Assembly (NCBI GenBank): GCA_963969365.1
Contig: OZ017753.1
Location: 496,001 to 560,000 of the forward strand
DNA length: 64,000 nt
Source of the DNA: Asterochloris sp. CNOR1
Taxonomy: Eukaryota; Chlorophyta; Trebouxiophyceae; Trebouxiales; Trebouxiaceae
Direction of reading: 5' to 3'
Both the position numbers and the translations under genes were made by a program. Numbering within the stretch: the first letter of the stretch is position 1; every line of letters starts with the position of its first letter. Positions 29,001 through 41,143 of the stretch are shown piece by piece. The notes under the pieces are model-generated. The model did not search any database. It saw nothing but the letters and a program-made list of their open reading frames with translations, and was not told where the DNA came from.

Positions 29001-32000
29001 GTCCAGACTGCAGGCATTGCGCTCATTGTGGCAACCCTGCTCATCCGCCCCACCATGTCCCAGAACTCTGTCACAGATGGGCAGCTGGTGAGCGCATTGT
29101 CCCGGCTTTTGCTGCAGAACTGCTGCCTGTGCTTCTGGCAGGGCGGTCCTTTTGCCCTGCTGCACTGCTGCTCTCTCTCATATATCTGGCAGGACAGTGC
29201 TCCTGTTTCTGCCTCCTTGATGGCCTTCCATGCAGCTGGTCAGCACGCTGGTCCTGCTTCTGCTGCAATGGTGCTGTCTGTATGACAGGCAGGGCAGCAT
29301 TTCTGCTTCTGCTGCACTGCAGCATGTATTTCATGCTTGGGGCAGGGCTATGTGCCTGCATCAACGTCGTCTGCCAACATTTCATGCAACACTCAGCTGC
29401 CTCAACTGACCTGCAGTATGTCACAGTGCCCTTTGGGCTGCTGGTCATGATCATGATGGACAACTTCGCAGGTGCAGTTGGTTGCTGGACTTGCTGTGGC
29501 AGCTCCCCAGCACCCTGTCGTCTGACATGGTGGCAGTGTTGCAGAGATGGCAATTCTTGTCGAGGGCCTGGACACGTTCTACCTGCAGGTCAGTTCCTCT
29601 GAGGCTCTGCCCTGCACACGTGCATGCCTGCGCTGCATACGTCTGCTTTGCATTCCTTCAACCCTTCCTTCAACCCCATACACCTCACTCATGCACATTG
29701 CAGCATGTCAACCAAGCCCCTGCATCCAGCCAAGGCAACTCATAACCTTCACTGCCTGCAGCATGCCAGGCACTACTACCCCAGCTGGGCTTACTGCCTG
29801 CCCACTACCCTGATGCGCATCCCTGTATCCTTTGCCCTCGCCACTGTGCTGGTCGGAATATTCTACTATGTGATTGGGTTTGATGCCAACCCTGGCAGGT
29901 AAGTGGCACCAGCTTGACTCAGAGGCGCAAGCATGACCGTCCTTCAGCTGCTGATTTGTAGGCTGCGCCTTGCTTTGCTAAGGCGCGTTACTTGATTGTG
30001 AGAAGGGTACTGCACCCGGGATCCGCTGTCCAGCATTGTGAGACACGTGCCCTCTGCATCTGCAGGTTCTTCACCCTCCTCCTGCTATATGCTTTGACCC
30101 ACCAATTTGCCCTGTCCATGTTCCGAGTGATTGCCGGCCTCACGCGCTCCCTGGTGGCTGCCTATCCTGCGGCCTGGCTCATGTTCCTGATTCTTTTGCT
30201 GCAAGGCGGCTTCATTTTGCCCCTAGGTGAGCACATGCGCAACGCCACTTGTCATGGCTGCTCTGCTCATGGATGACCATCTGGACCCTCTTTGCAGAGC
30301 AGATGCTTCTGTGCCGCCCTCCAGATGTTGCCTCCAGCACGCTGTGCAACCCTTACTTGAATGCTGCAGATCTCATCCACCCCTGGACGGTGGGTGCCTA
30401 CTGGGCACTCCCCATCAGCTATGTGCAGAACGCGATGGCGATCAACGAATTCACTGGGGGTGAGTGCTGTGCTGGCAGTCAGTGCACCGTGGTGCTTGGT
30501 AGGGCTGCACCGCTTGTGACAGGGTCCCATGGCAGCCTGCTACCCGACAGTAGCAACAAATCACACCGCAAGCACAGGGCAACAGCGAGCACTTCATCTG
30601 CCTGTGCAATCCACAACCTACAGCTGCTCACTGCAGAGAGCTGCAGGGTGGCAGCATTGCGTGAAGGCAGCATGCAGTTGCAGTCATCTGAGACAGACCA
30701 GGACTGGCTTCTGCAACACCACAAGCGCACAACATGGTGCCTGCAGAACGGTGGCAGAAGCCAGACCCTGCCATGCCCTTCCAGACACTTAGCAGCGCCA
30801 TCTTGACCGACTACAGCTTCCGCCACGAGCGCTTCTGGGTGTGGGTCTCCATTCCGATCATCATGGCCTGGTCCGCCATCTGTGTCGTCCTCCTTATCTT
30901 TGCCCTCCAATTTCTGCCAGGTAAGGTAGCCTCAAGGCTCCAGGCAGAGATGATGCACAGGCTAGCTTGACATGTAGGGCTTATGCAAGCTTGGCTGGGC
31001 ATCTGCAGCAAAATTCAGCTGCAGGCCTCTCCTGGCCGCCGTCTGTCAGGGCACATGCCTTCTTGCACCGCTAACTTGGACTGCTGGCTGAGTGATAGGT
31101 CTGAGATCTGTCATGATTCTGTCGCTACTGCACTGCTGGAGGCAGGCTCTGAGCTTCTGCCTACTGCCCTGCCAAAATTAAAACAGCTAGCTGGTGTAAG
31201 GTCCCATACTGAGCAGCAAAGTCACGACTGGATGTAACAGCCTCTGAGCTGCCTCTGCCAGCAGTTGGCAGTGGCACATCACCAGCACCTTCAAAAAGTC
31301 AACTGGCTTTCGTCTACTTGAATGTCAAGTTAGGCAGCAACATGCTCTCTGCTGCCTGCAGCCCCAGGCCAAACCTTCAGCCTGCCAGAGGAGCAGCTGA
31401 AGGCCGAGGAGGAAGGTGACGTAGGATCTGCTGGCAGCAGCGTGCCAGCCAAGGATGGGGCATCCCAAGTCAAGAGGGACAGGCAGTCCACTGACGGGGC
31501 AGCATCTGAGGCAGGCAGTGCCACGAAGGTGTGTCATGCACTCGCTGTCCTGGTGGCCCTAGGAGGTGTTCCCCCAGAGCTGCTCCTGTATCTGGCTGTG
31601 CTGGAGCTTGCTATGATGCTGACAGCAGGCGTCATGGGTGCAAGGTGTTCTGCTGAAGTGCCTTTATGTGGCTCCAATTGGCTGGCTGCGCTCATTAGCA
31701 ACGCAAGTCTTGTGGGAGATGCATGCACCCTCACATGCCGGCACAAGGTGGAGAATCGCCCAGCTTGCTGGCCTGCCTCCTCATTCTGCCTGAGCTCCTG
31801 AGTGCTGCAGACAGTCACTGTTGGCAGTACGGGAGCAGCTGCCTTTGGTGGGCTGCCTCAAGCACCATCTGGACAGCACCAGGTAGGGCATCTCCCTGCA
31901 CCAAGGGTCTGCACTGTCCAGACAGCATCAGGCATGGCATCTCCCTTAGGCATGGCATCTCCCTGCTGCTAGGGTCTGTGGGGGGGAGTTTGTCGGCACC

Positions 32001-35000
32001 TACTGGTGGCCACAAGGGAGGTATCACATTGCTTCAGTCTTTGCCCAGAAGCACAACTCGCCAACAAGCATCATCGAGATGATGGACCAAGCAGCTTGCA
32101 GGAGCCCTCCATGCAGTTTGATGCGCTTCAGCACGCTTCATGAATGTGTTGCAGGAGAGCCCCAGTCACCGTCAGAGCCACGGTGCACCTCACAGCTTCA
32201 GACAGAGCGACGAAGCCTCTGGCAGCCCCACTGCCCAGCAGGTCAGCAGCTCAGATGGCCCCCAGCAGTCCCCCAGCTGGCTGCCCAGCCGGCAGAGCCT
32301 GGACAACGCTGCTAGCCAGGCCAATGGACCTCAGCGCTCAGCCTCTCTGCAGCCTCACAGAGTGAGCTTTGACCAGGGTGGGGCCAGCTGGCCAGGCTCT
32401 GCTCAATGGCCGCAGACCAGTCAGCACCGCATGCAGCGACAAGGGCTGCGCACGTCCAGCTCGCACTACCCCACAGACAAAGAGATTGCCAGCTTCAAGT
32501 CACGAAGGGTGAGGGGCTGTGGGTGCTGGTCAGCTGCCATGTGCTGTGTGCAACAGCTTTGCAGAGTGCAGTGGACTGTGCTGGGAAAGTCTGCACAGGG
32601 AGGTCAGAGTCACACAATCCTTGTGGGCGATGGCTTCCGCCCTTGTGGCCCTTTGCCACAGCTGCCGATGCTTCCGTAAGCCAGACTATCGGCAGGGGTG
32701 AGGTCAATGCCATGGCGGCCACAGTCTGCCCTGCTTGCTGCTGTCTGTACAAGCAGCCACTGGCATTCATTGACTCTCATGTCGTGGCTGTGCAGGGCGA
32801 CATGGGGGACCAGCCTGGCCTGACGCTGCCCTTTGAGCCGCTGAGTTTCATTTTCCAGCATGTCTACTACAGTGTGGCGGCCTCCTCAGTAAGCCAAGGG
32901 TCTTGCTGTAGGGAGCAAGGTGCCTGTTTGTGGCTGAGCTTGTGGGGTAGCTGGATAAACTAGCTGGGCACTTAAGCAGGTGCCTCACAGCAGCGGTAGC
33001 GCTCTACGCAAGAGGTCTGGGAAGCTGGCCCTGCCAGAGATGTACCACTGGCTGCCCTTTCTGCCTGGCCTCAATATAAGCGCTTTCAGCAAAGCTCGAG
33101 CTGCCTGCATGCCTGTTTTGCGCTGTTGCCTTCAAAGCAGGCACAGGAATGCTCGAGCTGCTTGCATATCTACCTGCCTAACATCATCCTTTGTGTGTCT
33201 GCCGTGCAGGATGCAGATGATCCCCGCAATGAGAAGGATGAGAGTGGCAAGATGCAGCTGATGCTGCTGAAGGACGTCAGCGGGGCCTTCCGGCCAGGGG
33301 TGCGCTCCTCCCGCCACATCTGCTGTGGTTAAATCAACCACCCTCTGGTCTTGTGCTTGACTGCTTGTGCTGGACTGCACCTGCTGTGCAAAGTGTCTGC
33401 CCCTGTTGATCCCCCGTGCCCCTGCTGGCTGCAGGTGCTGACCTGCCTGATGGGGGCCAGTGGCGCTGGTGAGTCGACACTGAATGCAGCCCATCATGAA
33501 CACACAGGCGACTGTGTCATCATGTGTTGAGCCTACAGTTTCAGGGTTTGAGCTGCGCCTCCTCCCGCTGGCAGCTGTGTAGCTTGGCTTCAATCCCTGC
33601 GTGCCAGAAGGAACTTTACACAGCAGCCTGGGGACTCTGCCTTTGTACTGCAGGCAAGACCACGCTTATGGACTGCCTTTCGGGCAGGAAGACTGCTGGC
33701 CATGTCCAAGGAGAAATTCGCGTCAATGGGCACCCTAAGGATCAGGTGCCGTCATGAATGATGCCTCCTCTGGTGCCCACTACAGGCAGCTGACCTGTTG
33801 CGAGAGCCTCTACATGGGACAGCAGCATTGTTGAGGATGCCAGTCTGCATGGGTCTGCTGCTGAGCTTCTTCCTGTGCTTGCTGTAGTCACCTCGCTTTC
33901 GTCTCCTGCAGCTTAGCTCTGTGCTTGTGGCCTGCTGCAGGCCACCTTTGCACGCATCAGTGGCTATGTTGAACAGGTATTGACGCCGTTCTTGCTTGCC
34001 TTCTCGGCAAGCCTCTCACGTGCTAGCAGGCTCCTGCCCCTGCATGTGACGAGTCAAGAGTCACAACATCATGAGAGGGGACTTGTGATGCAGCAAGCAC
34101 TCTCCTGTGCCTGCAGAATGACATTCACGCCCCTGGAACCACTGTATATGAGGCTCTTGAGTTCTCAGCTCAGATGCGTCTCATTGATGTGAGCCAATCA
34201 GACCTCAAGCAGTTTGTTGGCCAGGTGAGCAGCACAACACAGCTCGTGTGCAGTTGTCAGCAGCCTGTGGCCTGGCACTTCTGTTGCATGCCAGACAGCA
34301 CAGCAGGCTTCTAGTGGCTTCTGCAGTCGCTGCACAGACTCACAGCACAGTAGAGTGAGACAGTGAGGGGCATGATTGAGCTTGGTGCTGAAGTTGACAT
34401 AAGCGGCAAAATCAACTTCAATGTCTGACTGCTGATTGCTTAGGCATCTTGGACTGAAGGGAACCTCTGCGGGTCTCAAAATGATGCCACAAAGCTGATT
34501 TCTCGCTCCCATGCCAGGTGTTGGAGCTCATGGAGCTGCACCCTCTGAGGAACTCCCTTGTCGGCCTGCCGGGGGTCAGTGGCCTGTCAGTGGAGCAGCG
34601 CAAGAGGCTGTGAGTGCTGCTGGCCTGGTGTCGTCGTGCTCAACATCTGTGTGACCCAGGCACAAGAGGGTGACACTTTCCCTCTGTGCTGCAGAACCAT
34701 TGCAGTGGAGCTCTGTGCCAACCCATCTATCATATTCATGGATGAGGTAGATGTTGCTTGCCTAACATGCTGTGTAACAGAGTTCGAATGCTGCACGTTA
34801 GACAGCACATGCAGCACACAGACCAGACTGCACTTGCCTGATGCACCCATTGGCCACGTCCTTACTGTCAAATAGCAGAAGGCATCATTGAGTCCAATGG
34901 CAGGCAACATCTGCTTGCCTGGCATGCTGACACCGCCTGCCTTGCTGCAGCCAACCTCTGGCTTAGATGCTCGCGCCGCTGCCATTGTCATGCGTACTGT

Positions 35001-38000
35001 GCGAAACACAGTCAACACGGGCAGGACCGTTGTTTGTACCATCCACCAGCCCTCCATTGACATATTTGAGGCAGGCCCAGATTCGCAGTGGCAAGCTTGT
35101 CCATGCACCTGACTGTTCCTGGCATGCCATCTGCTGCTTCATTGATGCTTTGCTTGAGGAGTGCCGCCCTGCAAGAGCCTGGGTTGACACACTGCAGCTC
35201 ATTCCACCTGCTTGCAGCATGCCCCTGCTGCGTTTCCTGCTTGACAGACAGTGATAGGCTCTCTCGCCCTGATGCATGTTTGAACATCTTGTTGCATCTC
35301 AGCTGTACCTGCACCTGTGCTGTGCCTGGTGCCCAAGCCGCTTGAGGCCGCAGTGGTGAAGCAGCACCCACAGGCTGCTCAGGCTGACAAGCCTCAGCTT
35401 GGGCATGCCAGAGAAACCTGCGCCACAAAGGCTCCTCTCTGAAATCCATCATGTGCTGCCATGCAGTCCTTTGATGAGCTGGTGCTCCTCAAGCGTGGGG
35501 GCCGCCTGATCTATGCAGGCCCCACAGGGCACAACAGCGAGGACTTGGTCAAGTACTTTGAGAGCATCCAGGGAGTGTCTCGCATCCAGGAGTGCATCAA
35601 TCCTGCAACATGTAAGTCTGAGACACATGAGGGGCAGCTTAGCATCCTTGGAAAGCATCCATGGGGTGCTCTGCAGGGAAAGAGAGCAGCAAAGCTTCAT
35701 CATACTTGTCTGGGCACATGTATTCCACAGGCACTGCACCGCAGCATTTGGCCTGTTCCAATTTGGGTCTGCCTGACTGTTGGGAGCATACACATGGGAG
35801 CCTGAATTGCCAAGGTGTGTGTTTCTGAGATGCACAGGGCCTGCTGTCCTGTCGCAGTGTGGCAAGGTGGGAAGTCTCTGCCCTTGCAGTGCACCATGCA
35901 GGGCTCTGCACAAACAGTGTATGTACGCCAAGCAGCGTCATGGGTAGCGGGTTGGCACCCCTCCATGCATAGGCTGGCCATGACAAGCACAAGGTCTGTG
36001 CAATGCAGCAGCCTGGGGTTTCCCCAGCAGCAAGGCAATGCCTGGCGCACATCTCTGTACTGTGCAGGGATGCTGGAGGTGACAAAGGGCTCTGAGGAGA
36101 CACGTCTGGGAGTGGACTTTGCAGACAAGTTCACAGAGTCAAGCCTCTACAAGTGAGAGGCCAGGAGGCTCAAAGTGTGATTTAGATCAGCTGTGTGCTT
36201 GCTGCTTGATGCCTATTGATCCTTTATGCAGCTGAGCCAAAGGGCCTCAGGTGGGCTGTCTGTTCCCAGTCGACGCAGCTGGTGCACGGGGCCTGCTGTT
36301 GGCACTATACAATGGCGAGCAGCGTACCCCTGCTTGCAGGGAATTGAACCTACCACTTGAGCTGCAGAGGGTGCAGCATCTGGCAGGCTGCCCACCTGCA
36401 GGGGTCCAGAGGTCTCTGTCAGGCCATGTGCCCGCTGCTGGCCTCATCTCTGCTGGCTGAGCAGACTTTACTGCTGTTCAGGCAAACCCAGTCCCTGATC
36501 GAGGAGCTGAAGACGCCGCCTGAGGGGTCAGAGCCCCTCAGCTTCCCCAGCAAGTACAGTCGAGGCTACATGACTCAGCTCAGGCTGCTTATGCAGAGGA
36601 CGTTCACAGAGTACTGGCGCATGTCAGTGCCCCTGCCCGGGTCCAAGAATTGCGTACTGACTGTGCCCTGCAAGGGTTGGACGGCCAATTAGTGGCCCTG
36701 CTGGACCAAATTGAGGCCTGCCATTGACTGCACAGTAGCAGGCGCAGCTTGAAATGGTGCTGAGCACTTCCTGGTGCTGGAGTCATCACCTGCAGTTCCT
36801 CTGGCTGCCAGGAACTGACTACTGAAGCGCTCGGCCCACGAGCCAGCACCTGACAATACTGGCTTCTGCAGTCACCTGTGTTCGCATCCCCCTCATACCG
36901 TGTTGCCTCACCTGCAGGCCTGCGCACAACAATGTGCGCCTGCTCTTCACAGTCATCTTTGGCCTGGTTTTGGGCGCCATCTACTGGCGGGTGGGCACCT
37001 ACAGGCAAGCACTCTCCAGCCGTGGTGAAGTAATGCTGTCTGCCCCTCGGTCCGATGGACTTGCCTGCTGGGATATCAAGACAGCAGCCTGGTGCACCCG
37101 GGATGCAATGTGTTATTGCTGATGCACCAGGGATGCGATGTAGTACTGCTGGTGCACCAGGGATGTCATTTATTACTGCTGGTGCACCAGGGATGCAATG
37201 TATCACTGCCAGAGGCTTCTGTCTTCATTGAGCATAAACTAATGGCACTGCTGTCGCTTAGGCCCAGCAGCAGCGCGGGAAGGGTTGCTCGCATCGCCCC
37301 CAGCTTTAAGCAGGGCAGTCAACATCTGCAGGCATGCTCTGCGGCCACTGCTGCCCTGGGTGACGCACTGACACCTCCAGGCGCCGCCCCTTATGCAGGC
37401 AGAGCCCTGCTGGCATCAACGCCCTGGCAGGAGCCCTGCTGCTGGCGTCCATCTTCCTGGGCACCTCCAATGCCAGCACCATCCAGCCAGTGGCAGGCGC
37501 CCAACGCACAGTGTAAGTGCCCGCATGCCTCCAGCTCAAGCTGCTGGTGCAAGCGTCAGCTCACACCTGCCTGGTGCCCATCCAGCCGCTGCTGCTGATG
37601 CCAGCCTGGAAGCAGCTTTCTGCCTGGTGTGTTGGCTCTGGTCCTATGCCTCCCCTGCTGCTGCTGCTTGCCAGAAAACAGTATCCATGCACACTGTTCA
37701 TTGCACGAAGACACGTTAGTGCTGAACTTCTCATTGCACGGTATGCAGGGCTTGCAGGCAGCCTGGACTCATGCAGCCTCCTCCTGCCTGCAGGTTCTAC
37801 AGGGAGCGTGCTGCGGGCATGTATGCCTCTTACCCCTTCAGTGCTGCACAGGTGCGCTATCACGAGAAAGCTTCGGTAAATCCTTATGAACCAAAGGTTG
37901 TAACCTCTTTTTCGCCAACTTAACACATCAACAGCAAGGATTTTTGCTGCCCAGGCCATTGTGGAGCTGCCCTATGTCGGCGTCCAGGCTGTTCTGTATT

Positions 38001-39192
38001 GTTGCATCACATACTGGATGGTGAGCTGCTGCACAGCAGTTCACATTTGCACAGTGCAAGCCTTCCTTGTGCTGCCTCTCGCTCTCTGCTCTGCTGTGGG
38101 CCAGATGGCAACATGCACACACAATATCACCAGGCAATCACTTACAGGGCAAGCCCTGGCCCCCTGCCCTGTGAAGTCCCTGAGCGCACCAGCTGTGTTG
38201 CAGGTGTACTTCTATGTAGACGCTGGCAAGTTCTTCTGGTGGGCTGGCCAGATTCAGTCTTGGCTTCAGCTGAGCGTCCTGCTGTCAAACAATGCCCACA
38301 AGCCCACCCCACCAGGACTGCCTGCAGGTACCTGCTAATCACGCTGTTGACACTCATCTTCTTCAGCTTCTGGGGCATCCTGGTGAGGCTCAGCGCAGTG
38401 CGTCTCAGTCGCAGTCGGCACCTCTGCAAGAAGCCTGCACTTTGTTACTGCCTGGGACCGTGTGACATACTTTTGATGCTGCCACTGCAGGCTGTCGCAC
38501 TCACGCCCAACATCCAGGTCTCAGCAGTGCTGGCCTCTGGCTTCTATGCTCTGTAAGCACCTGGCTGGCAGCAGCCCCTGCATGTATCAAGTCCTATAGG
38601 TTGCACAAGCTGACCAGGCGGTCTTGCATGCCTGCAGGTGGCTCCTCTTTGGTGGCTTCCTCATACCCTGGCCCTCAGTCCCGGGCTGGTGGATCTGGTG
38701 AGCGGTGTCTCTGCTTAGCCTGGCAGCAAGGGCCTGCGCTCTCACACAGCCTGGGTGTGTGTCTGCCCGCCTTGCCCTGCGACCCAACACTGCTGCCTCC
38801 ACCTTGCTAGGTATATGTACCTTGACCCATTATATTACACAGTCTATGGCCTGGTGGCTTCACAGCTGGCAGATGTGACTGACATTGTGATCACAACACC
38901 TAACGGGTATGGGGCCACGGTGCAACAGTACATGCACAGCTACTACAGCTTCCACACGTGAGTCTCTGCTGTGGCGCTGACACTTCCCTGTTGCGGGCTG
39001 GCAATAGGCTGGTTCGGGTTGTCTGCCGCATGCTTTCATTGACGCAGTGCATCCTTCAGATCCTGATTGCTGCACTGCTCCTGCTGCAGGTACTTCGTGG
39101 GCGTCTGTGTTGCAGTGTTGATTCTTATGATTGCTGGCTTCCACGGGGTGACCGCTTTAGCGCATGCAAAGCTCAACTTCCTAAAAAGATAG
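23053..39192 (+). CDS. Full-size PDR-type ABCG transporter (NBD-TMD-NBD-TMD)
   Basis: Plasma-membrane type pleiotropic drug resistance exporter of lipids, hormones or toxic compounds; substrate not inferable. Exons: 23053-23175, 23456-23649, 23920-24040, 24235-24318, 24821-24916, 25240-25317, 25530-25611, 26104-26249, 26804-26879, 27150-27203, 27363-27466, 27704-27743, 27924-28027, 28184-28207, 28312-28407, 28595-28717, 28956-29087, 29417-29471, 29545-29588, 29762-29898, 30066-30226, 30370-30459, 30747-30920, 31362-31528, 32155-32508, 32796-32888, 33210-33299, 33435-33468, 33654-33745, 33941-33976, 34117-34224, 34518-34609, 34695-34746, 34951-35070, 35467-35611, 36068-36152, 36482-36622, 36918-37004, 37399-37512, 37794-37851, 37955-38020, 38204-38238, 38328-38382, 38491-38552, 38638-38697, 38811-38957, 39090-39192. 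These join in phase to 1577 aa. NBD1: Walker [10 protein letters not shown] (about 182), signature VSGGQ (323), Walker B LLMDE. NBD2: GASGAGKT (about 1021), signature LSVEQ, Walker B IIFMDEPTSGLD, H-loop IHQPS. A polar Ser/Gln linker lies at about 780-953. NBD1 has LLQP where the H-loop His is usual. Four introns start with GC (26250, 28408, 35071, 37005). The first exon and ATG are less certain than the rest. Confidence 0.94.
24715..24850 (+). repeat. Copy of the ABCG exon 5 acceptor and exon start, 81 bp upstream
   Basis: 24719-24765 (AGATCTGTGGGCTCTTTGCC, then GATGCTGCTGATG) repeats the real junction 24800-24846 (AGATCTGTGGGCCCCCTGCA, then GACACTGCTGATG). A similar pair, with a GCTGCAGGGCTC core, occurs near 27298 upstream of the exon at 27363. 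Confidence 0.75.
28540..28567 (+). repeat. GAT-type trinucleotide microsatellite
   Basis: A short run of GAT repeats with one interruption (about 28540-28567) lies in the ABCG intron between 28407 and 28595. Confidence 0.8.
37094..37213 (+). repeat. 30-bp minisatellite, four copies
   Basis: Units 37094-37123, 37124-37153, 37154-37183 and 37184-37213 share GCACCAGGGATG near their start and an ACTGCT core near their end. They sit in the GC-AG intron 37005-37398 of the ABCG gene. Confidence 0.9.
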
Positions 39193-39656
39193 ACAGACAT
39201 TACATGGGCGCACTGCCATGACCTCAACCCAAGCACCCTTTTCGCCAGCAGACCAATACCTCCTCCCTCCTTGTCCCATCCTGCAGCATGCTAGCCAAAC
39301 CCAGAGCAGACCACAGGTTGACGACAGCAGCATTTCTGCTGTTGCACAGATGCAATGACGCCTGCCATGACATGAAGCCCCATAAGTCTTTCACTGCTCA
39401 GCAGCCCCGTGCCTTCCTTTTGAAATTGCTTCCTGCTGCTCAGCAGCCATGTGTCATGCCACATAGCATTGGTGAGATGCTCACCAGGCATGGAATGGAC
39501 ATTCATGGTTTGAGAGCAGTACAATCTTGATTGGTGCATGGAGTACCGCTGCATGCACATCGTAGCAAGCAATCATCAAGCTGGAGAGTGTCAGCAAGAT
39601 GTGCTGCTCTTCAAAAATCTTAAACTTGGTGAAGCTTCTCACCTTCTTATTGATTG
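39193..39656 (+). other. Intergenic between ABCG and the zinc-ribbon gene
   Basis: Probably the ABCG 3' UTR plus the promoter of the next gene. No TGTAA signal, conserved frame or RNA gene is visible. Confidence 0.5.
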
Positions 39657-40806
39657 ATGTGGACCCCGCTTCTGGGCTATGAGCCTTGCAAATGCAACTT
39701 CTCGACTGTGGACGTTAGCCGGCTACCCAAGTGCATAATGCAAGCATGGGGACTTCAAGTCTTCCACGCCAAGATTGCTTGCAGGCTGACATTTCAAAAG
39801 CATGCAGGCTCATGGAAGGCAAACGCCAGAACGTCTGAGTGCTCAAGTGGTGAGAATAAGAGGTACCTAAACATAGATCACGTCTCAGGCTGGGCGTCAT
39901 TTGACAACACACACACCCCATGCAGATACCGCTGCCAGCCCCGACCTCAGCCTGCTGGAACCGCACCTGCAGCAGGAGTGGGACCACACAGCCAATGCCC
40001 AGCTTGGGGGCATCACCATCAGGCCACACAGCAACCGGAGAGTGTGGTGGAGCGCCGGCCTGTGCAAGTCAGGGGGGCCCCACAGATGGCAGGCCACCGT
40101 GCAGAGCCGCACCCGCGGGGCGCGCTGCCCCTACGAGAGCGGCAACAGAGTGTGCGCCTGCAACAGTGTGGCCCACACCCACCCAGAGCTGGCAGCTGAA
40201 TGGGACCGCGAGGCCAATGGAGCCAGGACGCCAGAGACAGTGTCGGCTGGCAGCAACAAGCGAGTGGCCTGGAAGTGCCGCCAATGCGGGCACAGGTGGA
40301 CCACCATGTTGTCTAACAGGACGTGCAACAACAGAGGGTGTCGCGAGTGTGCAAAGGCAACACGCACCCAGAACAGGCAGCGGCAGCCCACTGTCAAGGA
40401 TGGGGCAAAGCACCTGCTGGAAGAGTGGGACTACGAGGCCAATGAACGTGAGGGCTGGCATCCAGGCAAAATCACCTGCGGCTCCAACAAGCTCGTTCAC
40501 TGGGTCCGGTGGACGGAGTGCAGGCTTGGCCTTGAACACAGATGGCAAGCCTCGCCATTTCGCCGAGCTCTCTTTCAGCATGGTTCACCATATGACTCTG
40601 GCCGAGCAGTGTGTGCATGCAACTCCCTGGCACAGAATTGCCCAAAGGCCGCCTTATTGTGGGACTACAATGCGAATCAAGGTCTGACTCCTGACACCGT
40701 GGCCGTGCAGTCGCATGAAGTGGTGTCTTGGGTGCGTTCAGACGGCAAGAAATGGCAGCAAAGGGTCTACCAGGTGGTCAGGAGTTTACAAAAGTCTGAA
40801 GCCTGA
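39657..40806 (+). CDS. Multi-module zinc-ribbon (DUF4379-like) protein
   Basis: Proposed exons 39657-39849 and 39926-40806 join in phase (donor GTGAGA, acceptor TGCAG) to 357 aa. Exon 2 is the strong part. It holds four tandem modules of the pattern EWD..AN....P..V..GSN+.V.W, then Cys/His and a W..T/A.....R block, as in the probable zinc-ribbon family DUF4379. Module 2 has a full CxxC plus CxxC set (WKCRQCGHRW ... CNNRGCREC). Modules 1 and 3 have CxC (VCACNS) with fewer ligands. Module 4 (LLWDYNANQGLTPDTV) lacks cysteines. Function is unknown; nucleic-acid binding is only a guess. Such modules occur in algae, bacteria and large DNA viruses. Exon 1 has no recognised similarity and could be wrong. 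The frame ends in a natural stop at 40804-40806, but a donor-like site at 40772 means a further exon cannot be excluded. Confidence 0.7.
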
Positions 40807-41143
40807 GCAGTGCCACTTTCTCATGAAGGCAGCTAGAGACTCTGAAAGTGACAGCATGATTCATGAATTTGGAAAGGCCGAAGGTGATGGCTGGACAAGG
40901 TGCTTGGAGGCTTGTAGGGCAGACTTGTATCGAGCAGCAGCCGCCAATATTCTGGGACGTAGCTTGCCTGGCGGCAGCCATTGCATTGACAACAGCATAG
41001 CAGCTGCATCCTCCAAGCCAACCAGAACAAGCAAGCTGAGGCTGCAATCTCACTGATGCGGCAGCAGCGGCATTGCTCTGCACGCAGCTCTCCAGGCACA
41101 CGCTGTGCCCCTGAAATTCGTCAGGTGCCTGTCAAGCATTTCC
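40807..41143. other. Intergenic between the zinc-ribbon gene and LYRM7 (convergent)
   Basis: Two 3' ends face each other. Nothing conserved is seen between the stops. Confidence 0.5.
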
